NCBI RefSeq assembly: GCF_003987435.1
Contig: NZ_PIQG01000001.1
Coordinates: forward strand, 558,001 to 622,000
Direction: 5' to 3'
Origin: Pseudidiomarina taiwanensis
GTDB lineage: Bacteria; Pseudomonadota; Gammaproteobacteria; Enterobacterales; Alteromonadaceae
Length of the DNA stretch: 64,000 nt
Shown: in pieces, positions 1 through 8,508 of the stretch
Position numbering within the stretch: position 1 is the first letter of the stretch
How the letters are laid out: every line of letters starts with the position of its first letter
Made by a program: the position numbers and the translations under genes
The notes under the pieces: model-generated
Told to the model about the DNA's origin: nothing
What the model saw: only the letters and a program-made list of their open reading frames with translations
Database searches by the model: none

Positions 1-2215
1 CAGGTAAATTCAATATATTCGATGTATACCCAGTGTTGTAGTGCGCCCAATCGGTCACTGGACGCAGCGCAGCACCGGCTTTGAATAGACCGGGCTCGGT
101 GAACAAGGCCATAAAGGTTAAGAAGCCACCGTATGAGCCACCGTAAGTTCCAACGCGGTCCGTATCAACATTGGCGTTTGCACCCGCCCACGCGACTACA
201 TCGACTAAATCTTCCACTTCCGGAGTACCCATTTGGCGATAAATTGCAGTACGCCAATCGCGGCCGTAGCCCTTAGAGCCGCGGTAATCGAGATCCAAAA
301 CGACATAACCTTGTTCGGTTAAGAAGCTATGGAACATGAATTCGCGTTGATAGTTTGACCATCCACTGTGCGCATTCTGCAAATATCCGGCGCCGTGGAT
401 AAATACCACTGCAGGATATTTCTCAGCCCGATTGGGATCATAATCATGAGGATAATAAACCCGCGTATAGATTGGATCCTCTACATGGCTCGACGCAATC
501 GGCACAATTTCTGGTGCAACCCAATCGAAACTTGTGAATGTTTCGGTCGCAGTATCGGTTAATTGTTGCGCTGACTCAGTTGCATCGAGCTTTTGCACAA
601 ATAACTCAGGTGGACGCAACGCCTGTGAGTTGGTCACCAACAACGCATCTTCGGCAGGACTTAAACGGAAATTATTGATACCGCCTAAATCGGTTAGTTG
701 CTCCATGTTGGCGCTAGCTAACTCGACGCGATAGATTTCATACTGGCCTGGGTGCGGTTTATTGGCGCTAAAATAGATATGCCGGCCGTCATGGCTCACT
801 TGCGGCCCTTCGGTGACATATTTACCTTGAGTCAGTTGCGTTGTGTTACCGTTCAACTGATGTTTATAAAGATGCGCATAACCGTCTTGTTCAGACTGGA
901 ACCACAAAACATCATCACTACCCGGCACGAAACCAAACTCATTGTGGGTATAGTTGATCCAGGCTTCATCGTGAAGGCGATGTTGTGATACCAATTGTTG
1001 CCCGGCGAAATCAACGGTTGCGATCCAGCGATCTTTGTTATCCCAAGCCTCAAGCATCAAAGCAACCTCAGAGCCCTGGTCATTCCAACGAATCGCACCG
1101 TTGCGCCAGCCCCAATCGTTCATCAAAGTGATCGGACGTGGTGCTTTTGCCGATTCATAAGTTTTACCCTGAGCCGCATAGTTTTCAGCTTTAACCTCTG
1201 CCAACACATCTTCATCCCAACCTGGTAAAGTGTTGTAGGTCAAAGTACTCACCGACTGCTCAGTCAGATCGAGTACATGAACTTGATGCTCAACCGGTTC
1301 AGCGTCTGCCACCCGACGGCGCACATTCTCAGCTTTCACCCGGCCGTCTTCACCAATATAGTTCGGCATGATATCGCCATCATCACGCCAGCTTGTAGGC
1401 GCTGAAGTGACCACAATGAGTTTATCGCCTGCCGGTGATAAGCTGGTCGCAACGATTTGCTTATTGCCGCCTAAATAGAATGGTTCAGGCGCTAAACTTG
1501 CATTGGCTTGTTGCAATGCTTGGCGCGCTTCAAAACGCTCTTCTCGATCACGACGCTCAGTCTGCACAAACTCGATTAAATCGAGTTGTTCGCGCGCAAT
1601 AAAATCTTTCGGCGCTTGATTCGCTTCAGGTGCTTGGCTAAGGCGTAACTCAGCTAACTGAGAAATAAGCCCTGTGCGCGGATCCAGGGTAAAAAAAGTA
1701 TTGCCCTCGGCAAAAGCCAACTGACCATTTGTTAAAAACTGCAACTGTGCCTGGCGCGCGCTATCGCGAGTGAGTTGGCGTAACTCACCAGAGCTCATAT
1801 CTTTGATAAAAATATCGCCTTCAAATAGATACGCCATCATACTTCGATCAGCATTGTAGACAGCATCTTGGTAGGCGTAAGCATGCATTCGCTCAAGCGG
1901 GATCTGGTGCAGTTTGCCGCCTTCAAATGGCAGATGATACCAATCACGGAGGTTACTGCCCTCGCGTTTCTGGGCATAAATCACACCGCTACCATCGGCC
2001 AACCAGTAGGCTGATTCAGGTGAGCGGGCGACCCAATCTTGGTCCGCCATAATCTGTTCAAGAGTCAATTCACCGCGCTGAGTGGCGCTCGGGTTGCTAG
2101 CTACTTGCACGGTTTCAACAACAGTCGTATCAACAGCTGTGACTTGCGTTGTGGTTGTGCTACAAGCACTTGCCACTAGAGCCGCAGCAAAGGTAAGCGC
2201 TAAACGTGTTTTCAT
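1..2215 (-). CDS. Prolyl oligopeptidase family S9 (DPP-IV-like) peptidase, lipoprotein; C-terminus cut by window edge
   Basis: Serine peptidase of clan SC, likely releasing dipeptides or cleaving short peptides in the periplasm. The window holds the first 738 codons, starting at an ATG at 2215. The N-terminus is a signal peptide ending in a lipobox-like ASAC followed by a Thr-rich stretch, so a lipoprotein is likely. A long beta-propeller-like region (TolB/DPP-IV type) follows, then the alpha/beta-hydrolase domain. The nucleophile elbow GGSYGGF places the catalytic Ser near residue 694, preceded by VFIHGAG and YRGSKGYG typical of S9. The Asp and His of the triad lie beyond the edge. It is leftward, after the maiA terminator, so it probably has its own promoter in 2216-2265. 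The subfamily (DPP IV versus acylaminoacyl peptidase) is not certain. Confidence 0.88.
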   Translation of the reverse strand, partial: MKTRLALTFAAALVASACSTTTTQVTAVDTTVVETVQVASNPSATQRGELTLEQIMADQDWVARSPESAYWLADGSGVIYAQKREGSNLRDWYHLPFEGGKLHQIPLERMHAYAYQDAVYNADRSMMAYLFEGDIFIKDMSSGELRQLTRDSARQAQLQFLTNGQLAFAEGNTFFTLDPRTGLISQLAELRLSQAPEANQAPKDFIAREQLDLIEFVQTERRDREERFEARQALQQANASLAPEPFYLGGNKQIVATSLSPAGDKLIVVTSAPTSWRDDGDIMPNYIGEDGRVKAENVRRRVADAEPVEHQVHVLDLTEQSVSTLTYNTLPGWDEDVLAEVKAENYAAQGKTYESAKAPRPITLMNDWGWRNGAIRWNDQGSEVALMLEAWDNKDRWIATVDFAGQQLVSQHRLHDEAWINYTHNEFGFVPGSDDVLWFQSEQDGYAHLYKHQLNGNTTQLTQGKYVTEGPQVSHDGRHIYFSANKPHPGQYEIYRVELASANMEQLTDLGGINNFRLSPAEDALLVTNSQALRPPELFVQKLDATESAQQLTDTATETFTSFDWVAPEIVPIASSHVEDPIYTRVYYPHDYDPNRAEKYPAVVFIHGAGYLQNAHSGWSNYQREFMFHSFLTEQGYVVLDLDYRGSKGYGRDWRTAIYRQMGTPEVEDLVDVVAWAGANANVDTDRVGTYGGSYGGFLTFMALFTEPGLFKAGAALRPVTDWAHYNTGYTSNILNLP

Positions 2216-2266
2216 GCGCTGGATATCCTCATTTTGAAGTTATTGTGATGTTCCTTTCGCAAGCAT

Positions 2267-2302
2267 TAAAACAAAAAGCCCGACAAACTGCGAGTCGGGC
2301 TT
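2267..2302 (-). terminator. Rho-independent terminator after maiA
   Basis: Perfect 9-bp arms AAGCCCGAC (2276-2284) and GTCGGGCTT (2294-2302) enclose a 9-base loop. On the minus strand the hairpin runs into TTTTTGTTTT. It lies 35 bases after the maiA stop and closes the tyrosine degradation operon. Confidence 0.85.
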
Positions 2303-2336
2303 CATCAAGTTGCGATAGATATCCGCGAATTTGCGG

Positions 2337-2978
2337 TTAGACTTGTGCATCCGGCTGCTGTTCAGGAGCCGCTGCTTGGACGAAATCTAAGCTCAAAAGC
2401 TTCTGATAGAGACGCTCCAGTTGCGGATAATCAGCAAGCTCAATGCCGAACCGCAAAGCACTATAGACCTGTGGCACCAAGCAGGCATCAGCCATGCTAA
2501 AACTATCGCCGACGGCATAATCACCTGCGGTCTCGTGCAGGCTGGTTTCAAACGCCTGAAAAGCGCGGCCAAACCATTCTTGCAACCAGGCTTGTTTCGC
2601 TTGCTCAGACACCTGTAACTGCTGGGTTAAGTATTGCTGTACGCGTAAATTAATCAGCGGTTGTAATTCAGCAGCCAAGTCTAAACTCAGTGCACGAATC
2701 GTCGCGCGTTGTGCCGCATCACCTGGTAACAGTTTTGGTCCTGCACAGGTCTCATCAAGATACTCGAGAATTGCAAGTGATTGATGCACCACATGGGAGC
2801 CATCCACTAGGGTTGGCACTAACCCATTCGGGTTTAATTGACGATACGCCGTTTGATGTTGCTCGCCCCCATCACGCAATAAATGTACAGGAATCGAGTG
2901 GTAGTCTAGGCCTTTATAATTCAACCCAATACGCACCCGATAACTGGCGCTTGAGCGCCAGTAACCATACAGTTCCAT
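2337..2978 (-). CDS. maiA: Maleylacetoacetate isomerase (zeta-class glutathione S-transferase)
   Basis: Isomerises 4-maleylacetoacetate to 4-fumarylacetoacetate using glutathione, the penultimate step of tyrosine/homogentisate breakdown, in the cytoplasm. The 213 residues match the usual length. The N-terminal thioredoxin-like domain carries the zeta-class motif WRSSASYRVRIGLNYKGL (the SSxS-type glutathione-activating serines near residues 9-12) and NPNGLVPTLVDG before the cis-proline. The C-terminal helical GST domain includes GDSFSMADACLVPQVYSA. The ATG at 2978 follows a good GGAGG five bases upstream. It is last in hppD-hmgA-fahA-maiA, 15 bases after fahA, and is followed by a terminator. 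Identity is supported by both sequence and context. Confidence 0.95.
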   Translation of the reverse strand: MELYGYWRSSASYRVRIGLNYKGLDYHSIPVHLLRDGGEQHQTAYRQLNPNGLVPTLVDGSHVVHQSLAILEYLDETCAGPKLLPGDAAQRATIRALSLDLAAELQPLINLRVQQYLTQQLQVSEQAKQAWLQEWFGRAFQAFETSLHETAGDYAVGDSFSMADACLVPQVYSALRFGIELADYPQLERLYQKLLSLDFVQAAAPEQQPDAQV

Positions 2979-2993
2979 AGGACCTCCCGTGCT

Positions 2994-4025
2994 TTATTCG
3001 TCGTGCTCTGGGCCGGTATATTGCACAACTTTTTGATCGATCGAACCGAAGATACTGCGCCCTTCTGGATCTTTCATTTCAATGCGAATGGTGTCACCAA
3101 ACTGCATGAATCCGGTCGTTGGCTTGCCATCACGAATCGTTTCGATCATCCGCACTTCGGCAATACAGCTATACCCCACCCCGCCTTCTGCGATCGCACT
3201 ACCATGGTCGGTGCCTTGCTTATTCGACACGGTTCCTGAACCAATGATCGCGCCCGCGCCGAGGTGACGAGTTTTCGCTGCATGAGCAACCAATTGACCA
3301 AAATTAAAGGTCATATCTTGGCCTGCATCAGGCTTACCAAAAGGTTGTCCGTTGTATTCACTTAACAGTGGCAAGTGAACTTTAAAATCATGCCAATGCG
3401 AGCCGAGCTCATCTGGGGTGACCGCGACGGGTGAAAATGCTGAGGATGGTTTCGATTGGAAGAAACCAAACCCTTTGCCTAATTCATTTGGAATTAAACC
3501 GCGCAGAGAAACGTCATTCACCAACATTAATAAGCGAATCGCAGCACCTGCTTGTTCCGCAGTAGCACCCATAGGGACATCGTCAGTGATCACGGCAATT
3601 TCACCTTCAAAGTCGATTCCCCAGCTGGTGTCAGCCATTTCGATATCATCTTTTGGACCAAGAAAATCATCCGAACCACCCTGGTACATCAATGGGTCAG
3701 TCCAAAAGCTTGGCGGCATTTCTGCATTGCGCGCCTTTCGCACAAGCTCCACGTGATTTACATAAGCACTGCCATCCGCCCATTGATAGGCACGCGGTAA
3801 TGGGGATTCACATAATGCTTCGGAAAAGTCCTCGGCATCGTCCAATTCACCAGCGTTGAGCGCTGCGTATACTTTTTCTAGTTCAGGAGCAATACCATCC
3901 CAGTCATCAAGCACCTCTTGCATAGTTGCGGCCAATGCTGGAACAGCGACAGCCCGACTAAGGTCGCGGCTTACCACCATTAATTGTCCGTCACGTGTGC
4001 CATTTCTGTAGCTTGCTAATTTCAT
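2994..4025 (-). CDS. fahA: Fumarylacetoacetate hydrolase
   Basis: Hydrolyses fumarylacetoacetate to fumarate and acetoacetate, the last step of tyrosine degradation. The 343 residues contain the FAH fold signatures: VNDVSLRGLIPNELGKGFGFFQSKPSSAFSP in the middle, the acidic metal-binding pair around DFEGEIAVI, and GAGAIIGSGTVSNKQGTDHG near residue 260. This is the bacterial short form (about 330-345 residues), smaller than the animal enzyme of about 420. Its ATG at 4025 has AAGGA six bases upstream. It sits 12 bases after hmgA and 15 before maiA, in pathway order within a single leftward operon. Confidence 0.95.
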   Translation of the reverse strand: MKLASYRNGTRDGQLMVVSRDLSRAVAVPALAATMQEVLDDWDGIAPELEKVYAALNAGELDDAEDFSEALCESPLPRAYQWADGSAYVNHVELVRKARNAEMPPSFWTDPLMYQGGSDDFLGPKDDIEMADTSWGIDFEGEIAVITDDVPMGATAEQAGAAIRLLMLVNDVSLRGLIPNELGKGFGFFQSKPSSAFSPVAVTPDELGSHWHDFKVHLPLLSEYNGQPFGKPDAGQDMTFNFGQLVAHAAKTRHLGAGAIIGSGTVSNKQGTDHGSAIAEGGVGYSCIAEVRMIETIRDGKPTTGFMQFGDTIRIEMKDPEGRSIFGSIDQKVVQYTGPEHDE

Positions 4026-4037
4026 AAATATCCTTGG

Positions 4038-5174
4038 TTAGTCTTTTTGCTCTTGCCAACTGTAGACATAGTCTTTGTTTTCAACGCTCGCACAAATTTC
4101 GCCCATTTCCAGTGCGTCACGTGTGTCTAACATCACTGCGATTTCATCGGTAAACTTCTTCTTGTACTCCATGCCCGCTTTAAACGCTTTTGGATGCGGA
4201 CCATGGGTAAAACCAGCTGGATGGAAGGTTACCATGCCACGGTCGATATTATCGCGGCTGAAGAAGTCCCCTTCGTGATAGAACAGCACCTCATCATAAT
4301 CATCGTTATTATGATAAAACGGCACTTTCAAAGCGCCTGGGTCAGACTCAATAGGGCGTGGTACGAAGGTACAGACCACAAAACGCTCCGCCACAAAGGT
4401 GGTGTGCGCTGATGGCGGTAAATGATAGCGATGACTCATCAATGGACGAATATCACGCCAATTAATCCGCACAGGGGCTAAATCGCCGTGCCAGCCTACT
4501 GCATCAAGAGGGTTGTACGGATAGGTAATGACCGATACTTGACCGTGTCGTTTTACCTCGACTTTCCAACTCTCTTCACTGTATTGCGCTTGAAATGCAG
4601 CATCGATTTCTGGCACATCCAAACACGCTGGATCAAAAATGGCGTGATTGCCAACCAGTCCTTTTTCAGGGAGCTGATAGCTGCCATTGGTCGCTTCAAT
4701 CATCACCAATTGCATCGGCTCGATCGGCTCTAAACGCCATGTTGTAGAACGTGGAATACTGAAATAGTCGCCTTTTTCAAGGGTGATATGACCATAATCA
4801 CAGTAAAGTTCGCCGCGCCCTTCGTGGACGAATAGCAACTCATCACCATCTGCGTTTCGAACTAAAAACTCCATTTTTTCTTGGCAATGCCAAATACGGA
4901 ATTTACAGTGCGCGTTATGCAACAAGTTCGGCGCACGCCATGGTGAAATGGTTTGCGGATGCGTGAGTTTATTGAAGTCGAAGCAACGCGGACGTAAGTC
5001 CCCTTCCCACTCACTCCAACCCGTTGGAGCATGACGATGATGAAAGTGCGTCGCAGGACCAAAAAAGCCACTGCGACCGGCTTCACGTTCATAGACCGCT
5101 TGCTCCGGGAAGTCCGCGTGAGCCTGCTTTGAGCTCACGCCAGACTGCTTCGGAAAGCTAATCCATTTACGCAT
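4038..5174 (-). CDS. hmgA: Homogentisate 1,2-dioxygenase
   Basis: Non-haem Fe(II) ring-cleaving dioxygenase that turns homogentisate into maleylacetoacetate. The 378 residues form a double cupin. The C-terminal half carries the iron-site region with DEVLFYHEGDFFSRDN and HPAGFTHGPHPKAF (His and Glu ligands). The protein is of the shorter bacterial type (about 370-390), while Pseudomonas and animal enzymes are about 430-445. The start codon lies inside the end of hppD (8-base overlap), so translation is probably coupled. It is the second gene of hppD-hmgA-fahA-maiA. Loss of this gene typically causes brown pyomelanin from homogentisate (family knowledge). Confidence 0.94.
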   Translation of the reverse strand: MRKWISFPKQSGVSSKQAHADFPEQAVYEREAGRSGFFGPATHFHHRHAPTGWSEWEGDLRPRCFDFNKLTHPQTISPWRAPNLLHNAHCKFRIWHCQEKMEFLVRNADGDELLFVHEGRGELYCDYGHITLEKGDYFSIPRSTTWRLEPIEPMQLVMIEATNGSYQLPEKGLVGNHAIFDPACLDVPEIDAAFQAQYSEESWKVEVKRHGQVSVITYPYNPLDAVGWHGDLAPVRINWRDIRPLMSHRYHLPPSAHTTFVAERFVVCTFVPRPIESDPGALKVPFYHNNDDYDEVLFYHEGDFFSRDNIDRGMVTFHPAGFTHGPHPKAFKAGMEYKKKFTDEIAVMLDTRDALEMGEICASVENKDYVYSWQEQKD

Positions 5175-6243
5175 CAGTTAGTACTCCACGGCGAATTTGG
5201 TCTTCTTCGATCGATTCGAACAAGGCCTTAAAGTTACCTTCGCCGAAACCTTCGTTGCCCTTGCGTTGAATAATTTCAAAGAACACCGGACCAATCACAG
5301 TTTGGGTGAAGATTTGCAATAAAATACCATCTTTCATCGGCGCGCCATCAATCAGAATTTGTAGCTCACGTAATTGCTCAACGTCTTCTTCGTGGCCTTC
5401 GACACGCTCGTCAACCTTCTCGTAATAGGTATCCGGAGTTGGCATGAAATCCATACCGATCGCACGCAAATCGCGCACTGTTTTGTAGATGTCATCACTG
5501 GTCATAGCGATATGCTGAATCCCTTCACCATTGTACTCACGCAGGTATTCTTCGATCTGTGATTTGTCATCATGAGATTCGTTAATCGGAATCCGAATCT
5601 TGCCACATGGCGCGGTCATGGCGCGGCTTAACAGGCCAGTCAACTTGCCTTCTATGTCGAAATAACGAATCTCACGGAAGTTACCAATGCGCTCATAGAA
5701 TCCAGCCCAGGTATCCATGTTGCCGCGGAACACGTTATGAGTGAGGTGATCCACTTCATAAAGACCTGCTGCATGGTCTTTCATCTTCTGTTCCCAGCCG
5801 TCATAAAAATCAAAATCTTGCTTGTATACTTCAAGATCTTGATAGTTATCGATAAAGTTCAAAACACTCGCGCCGATACCATAAACCGCTGGGTAATCAG
5901 CTTCACCAGCCGCGACGTCACGTTCAAATGCTTTTGCACCGTTGGCAAGGGCATGCTCAAAAGCATGTTTTGCATCAGCAACCCGCCATGCCATACCACA
6001 GACGCTCGGTCCGTGCTCACGCGCGAACTCTTCAGCTTGCCCACCTGGCTCTGCATTGATGATGAAGTTGATATCATTTTGCTTGAATAACCACGCTTGC
6101 TTGCGTTTATGTTTCGCAACCTCGGTAAATCCTAGCTTATCGAACAAATCTTTAAGGGCTGCAATTCCGTCCGCATCGGGAGCTGTGTACTCAACAAACT
6201 CAAAACCGTCAGTTTGGAGCGGGTTATATGAAATATCAGTCAT
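5167..6243 (-). CDS. hppD: 4-hydroxyphenylpyruvate dioxygenase
   Basis: Fe(II) enzyme converting 4-hydroxyphenylpyruvate to homogentisate with decarboxylation and ring hydroxylation; it commits tyrosine to degradation. Two vicinal-oxygen-chelate domains are seen. The C-terminal one has the three metal ligands in EVDHLTHNV (His), GEGIQHIAM (His) and FFEIIQRKGNEGFGEGNF (Glu). I start at the ATG at 6243 (358 residues, MTDISYNPLQ) because GAGG lies seven bases before it. An in-frame upstream start at 6267 would add eight residues but has no ribosome site. It is first in the operon. A TyrR-box-like palindrome lies at 6372-6389 and a possible -10 (TATGAT) at 6291-6296, so control by TyrR is likely. 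Confidence 0.95.
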   Translation of the reverse strand: MTDISYNPLQTDGFEFVEYTAPDADGIAALKDLFDKLGFTEVAKHKRKQAWLFKQNDINFIINAEPGGQAEEFAREHGPSVCGMAWRVADAKHAFEHALANGAKAFERDVAAGEADYPAVYGIGASVLNFIDNYQDLEVYKQDFDFYDGWEQKMKDHAAGLYEVDHLTHNVFRGNMDTWAGFYERIGNFREIRYFDIEGKLTGLLSRAMTAPCGKIRIPINESHDDKSQIEEYLREYNGEGIQHIAMTSDDIYKTVRDLRAIGMDFMPTPDTYYEKVDERVEGHEEDVEQLRELQILIDGAPMKDGILLQIFTQTVIGPVFFEIIQRKGNEGFGEGNFKALFESIEEDQIRRGVLTDA

Positions 6244-6371
6244 CTTTGTTCCTCGTTGTAGAGTCATTAGGGTTGTTTGCTATGGCCCTAATCATAGTGC
6301 AAAAATCGAAAATTCCGATCTCAATGGCCGAAAAGACGCGGACTTTTGAGCAACGCACGACCTCCAACTTT

Positions 6372-6389
6372 CGTAAAGAAAGAATTACA
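6372..6389 (-). promoter_or_regulatory. Candidate TyrR box upstream of hppD
   Basis: On the plus strand CGTAAA-GAAAGA-ATTACA matches the TyrR consensus TGTAAA-N6-TTTACA at 10 of 12 defined positions and keeps the key G and C 14 bases apart. It is centred about 137 bases before the hppD start, an activator-like position relative to the -10-like TATGAT at 6291-6296. The inference rests on the motif and on tyrR being the neighbouring gene. Confidence 0.6.
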
Positions 6390-6464
6390 GAGGCCGATAG
6401 CAGGTATATGACAGGGAGTTTTTCGTACTGAAATCGCTCCACTAAGGCGAAAAACTTGGTACGT

Positions 6465-8039
6465 TTACTTTACAGTTTCACTCGCAGCGGTACGTTTGCG
6501 CTGCTTACCGATCCCGTATTCACGCAGCTTGTTGGCGACGGCTGTGTGGGACAAGCCCAACTTGCGAGCGAGCTGCCGAGTACTTGGATAACTCGGATAG
6601 AGCCGCCGTAAAATGGTGGCTTCGAACTTCTTGACTGCCTCATCAAGGCTACTTTCTTCCAAATCAACAGCGAGACTTTCTTGCGCTGTTTGTAACTCTG
6701 GTAAGTGCAGATCTTGGCTATCTAAGCGGTCACCTTCGAGCATTGAAATCGAGCGAAATAGCACATTTTCGAGCTGACGAACGTTGCCAGGCCACTGATA
6801 ACGTTGCAATTGCTCGCGTGTTTCCCGGGTCAATAACACCAAACTGCGGCCCAGTCGCTGGCATGCCTGCAGGGTAAAGTGTTCAGCAAGGATCGGAATA
6901 TCCGTTTTACGTTCCCGCAAAGGCGGAACGGATAACGTCAATACATTCAACCGATAATAGAGATCCTCGCGAAAGCGCCCTGCTTCAACATGCTCGATCA
7001 AATCATTTTGTGCCGTACAGATGATCCGCACATCAACCGTCACTTCGGCTTCCTCGCCAATACGGCGAAACCGACCATCTTGAATAAAACGCAGTAATTT
7101 AGCTTGCAAACCGTTCGACATTTCTGAAACTGAATCGAGCAGGACGGTGCCGCCATTGGCTTGCTCAAAAATGCCCTTTTTTGCTTCGGTGTGCGGCGCA
7201 ATACTGCCCTTGCCATGGCCGAATAATTCACTTTCGGCAACGTTATCCGGCAATGCTGCACAATTGATCGCGAGGAACGGCTTCTCTGCTCGTGCAGACG
7301 CTTGATGACAGGCCCGCGCCAGGAGCTCTTTACCGACTCCGGTTTCTCCTTGAATCAGTAAAGGCACGTTCAGCTCGGCCATCCGCGACGCTTCTTTCAC
7401 TAGCCGCTTGAGCTGGCTATGTTCACCTAAAATTTGCGCAAAAGCGTCCTGCTGTTGAGTCCGTTGCCACTGGCTTGCTAAGGGTTGTGGCTTACAGGTA
7501 ATAACCGCGCCGGCAAAGCTTGTTTGGCCAGAGTCATCAGCGATCCATACCGGTAGCATATCGGCAAAATATTTACTGCCGTGAATCGACACTTGTTCAA
7601 CGGTCGCGTCTTTTGGACTCTTATCGAGCCAGCGCTGAATGTTAAAGCCACTCAAGTAATGCGAGAGCGGTTGTCCTTTGAGCTTATGCCGATGCTCAGC
7701 CAAAATAAGTTCAGCCGCATCATTGGCAATATCAATGATTCCTTTGTTATCAATCGATAAGACCGGATCAGGCAGTTTTGAAAGGAGCAAACCGTACTCA
7801 TAGTGCTCACGCTCAGATGGCATGAAGGCGACGGTTTTGACGTCTTTTACATTGGGGATGCGACGGATTTCCGGCATCAAATGTTGAAAGTCAGAGAATT
7901 CTAATTCTGGAAAGTTGAGAAATATTTTACCTTTCGGATCGACTTCGATACCACGCAGATCGATTTCGTGATCCCGCAAAATTTGCAGGACATCCTGACA
8001 TAAACCAAGGCGATCATCGCAGCTAATTTCTAGACGCAT
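6465..8039 (-). CDS. tyrR: TyrR-type transcriptional regulator of aromatic amino acid genes
   Basis: Senses aromatic amino acids and activates or represses transport, synthesis and degradation genes; here it very likely controls the flanking phh and hpp operons. The 524 residues contain an N-terminal ACT domain (about 1-75, MRLEISCDDRLGL), a PAS domain (about 80-190), an AAA+ domain (about 205-430, Walker A GETGVGKE near 231) and a C-terminal Fis-type helix-turn-helix (about 485-515, RQLARKLGLSHTAVANKLREYG). The GAFTGA sigma-54 contact loop is absent (GHGKGSIAPHTEAKKG instead), as is usual for TyrR, which works with sigma-70. Oddly, the Walker B is LLDS instead of LLDE. It lies between phhAB and hppD and has a TyrR-box-like site at its own promoter. 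Confidence 0.93.
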   Translation of the reverse strand: MRLEISCDDRLGLCQDVLQILRDHEIDLRGIEVDPKGKIFLNFPELEFSDFQHLMPEIRRIPNVKDVKTVAFMPSEREHYEYGLLLSKLPDPVLSIDNKGIIDIANDAAELILAEHRHKLKGQPLSHYLSGFNIQRWLDKSPKDATVEQVSIHGSKYFADMLPVWIADDSGQTSFAGAVITCKPQPLASQWQRTQQQDAFAQILGEHSQLKRLVKEASRMAELNVPLLIQGETGVGKELLARACHQASARAEKPFLAINCAALPDNVAESELFGHGKGSIAPHTEAKKGIFEQANGGTVLLDSVSEMSNGLQAKLLRFIQDGRFRRIGEEAEVTVDVRIICTAQNDLIEHVEAGRFREDLYYRLNVLTLSVPPLRERKTDIPILAEHFTLQACQRLGRSLVLLTRETREQLQRYQWPGNVRQLENVLFRSISMLEGDRLDSQDLHLPELQTAQESLAVDLEESSLDEAVKKFEATILRRLYPSYPSTRQLARKLGLSHTAVANKLREYGIGKQRKRTAASETVK

Positions 8040-8063
8040 ACTCAGCTTTACTCTTCGTTAGAC

Positions 8064-8081
8064 TGTAAAGTTGAGTATACA
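8064..8081 (-). promoter_or_regulatory. Candidate TyrR box at the tyrR promoter
   Basis: TGTAAA-GTTGAG-TATACA matches TGTAAA-N6-TTTACA at 11 of 12 positions. Read on the minus strand, a -10-like TATACT (8074-8079) lies inside the box, 35 bases before the tyrR ATG, so bound TyrR would block its own promoter. It abuts the phhB terminator. Function is inferred. Confidence 0.68.
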
Positions 8082-8117
8082 AAAAACGCTTATTCAGATC
8101 ACTCCAAATAAGCGTTT
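8082..8117 (-). terminator. Rho-independent terminator after phhB
   Basis: Eleven-base arms AAACGCTTATT (8084-8094) and AATAAGCGTTT (8107-8117) are perfectly complementary around a 12-base loop. On the minus strand the hairpin ends in TTTTTT. It separates the phhAB transcript from tyrR. Confidence 0.8.
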
Positions 8118-8142
8118 ATTTAACGGATTTGGTCGCAAACTT

Positions 8143-8487
8143 TTATTCGCTATCGAGCACTGCGTCAGTTTTCGCGGCCATGATGAAGTCATTCTTGTGT
8201 AGACCATTAATCGCGTGGGTCCACCAAGTGACCGTTACTTTGCCCCACTCTGTCACCAAGGTTGGATGATGAAACGCTTCTTCGGCAACTTCGCCAACGC
8301 GGTTGGTGAATGCGAGTGCCAGCTTAAAGTTTTTAAATTTGAACACACGCTCAAGTTGCATCACACCATCTCGCACCACTGGGGTCCAGTCTGGAATTTC
8401 ACGAATCAATTCAGCGAGTTCAGCATCCGTCACCTGGGGTGCATCAGCGTTACAGGCTTCACAAGTTTGCTGTTTTAGATCAGACAT
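8143..8487 (-). CDS. phhB: Pterin-4a-carbinolamine dehydratase
   Basis: Dehydrates 4a-hydroxytetrahydrobiopterin so that the pterin cofactor used by phenylalanine hydroxylase can be recycled. The 114 residues match the PCD/DCoH family, with the signature region [30 protein letters not shown] (His-His and His catalytic residues) in the second half. Four Cys near the N-terminus (CEAC and nearby) are typical of proteobacterial members. It lies 21 bases after phhA and is followed by a terminator, so it ends the megL-phhA-phhB unit. The start at 8487 is supported by CGGAG about 11 bases upstream. Confidence 0.95.
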   Translation of the reverse strand: MSDLKQQTCEACNADAPQVTDAELAELIREIPDWTPVVRDGVMQLERVFKFKNFKLALAFTNRVGEVAEEAFHHPTLVTEWGKVTVTWWTHAINGLHKNDFIMAAKTDAVLDSE

Positions 8488-8508
8488 TTACTACGCTCCG
8501 TTACAATA

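Noticed and set aside
5942-6349. 135-codon open frame opposite hppD
   Set aside because: Overlaps the conserved dioxygenase and has no family features.
6469-6486. TyrR-box half-site at the end of tyrR (TGTAAA on the minus strand)
   Set aside because: Only one arm matches; it comes from the final codons of tyrR, and a better full site lies at 6372-6389.
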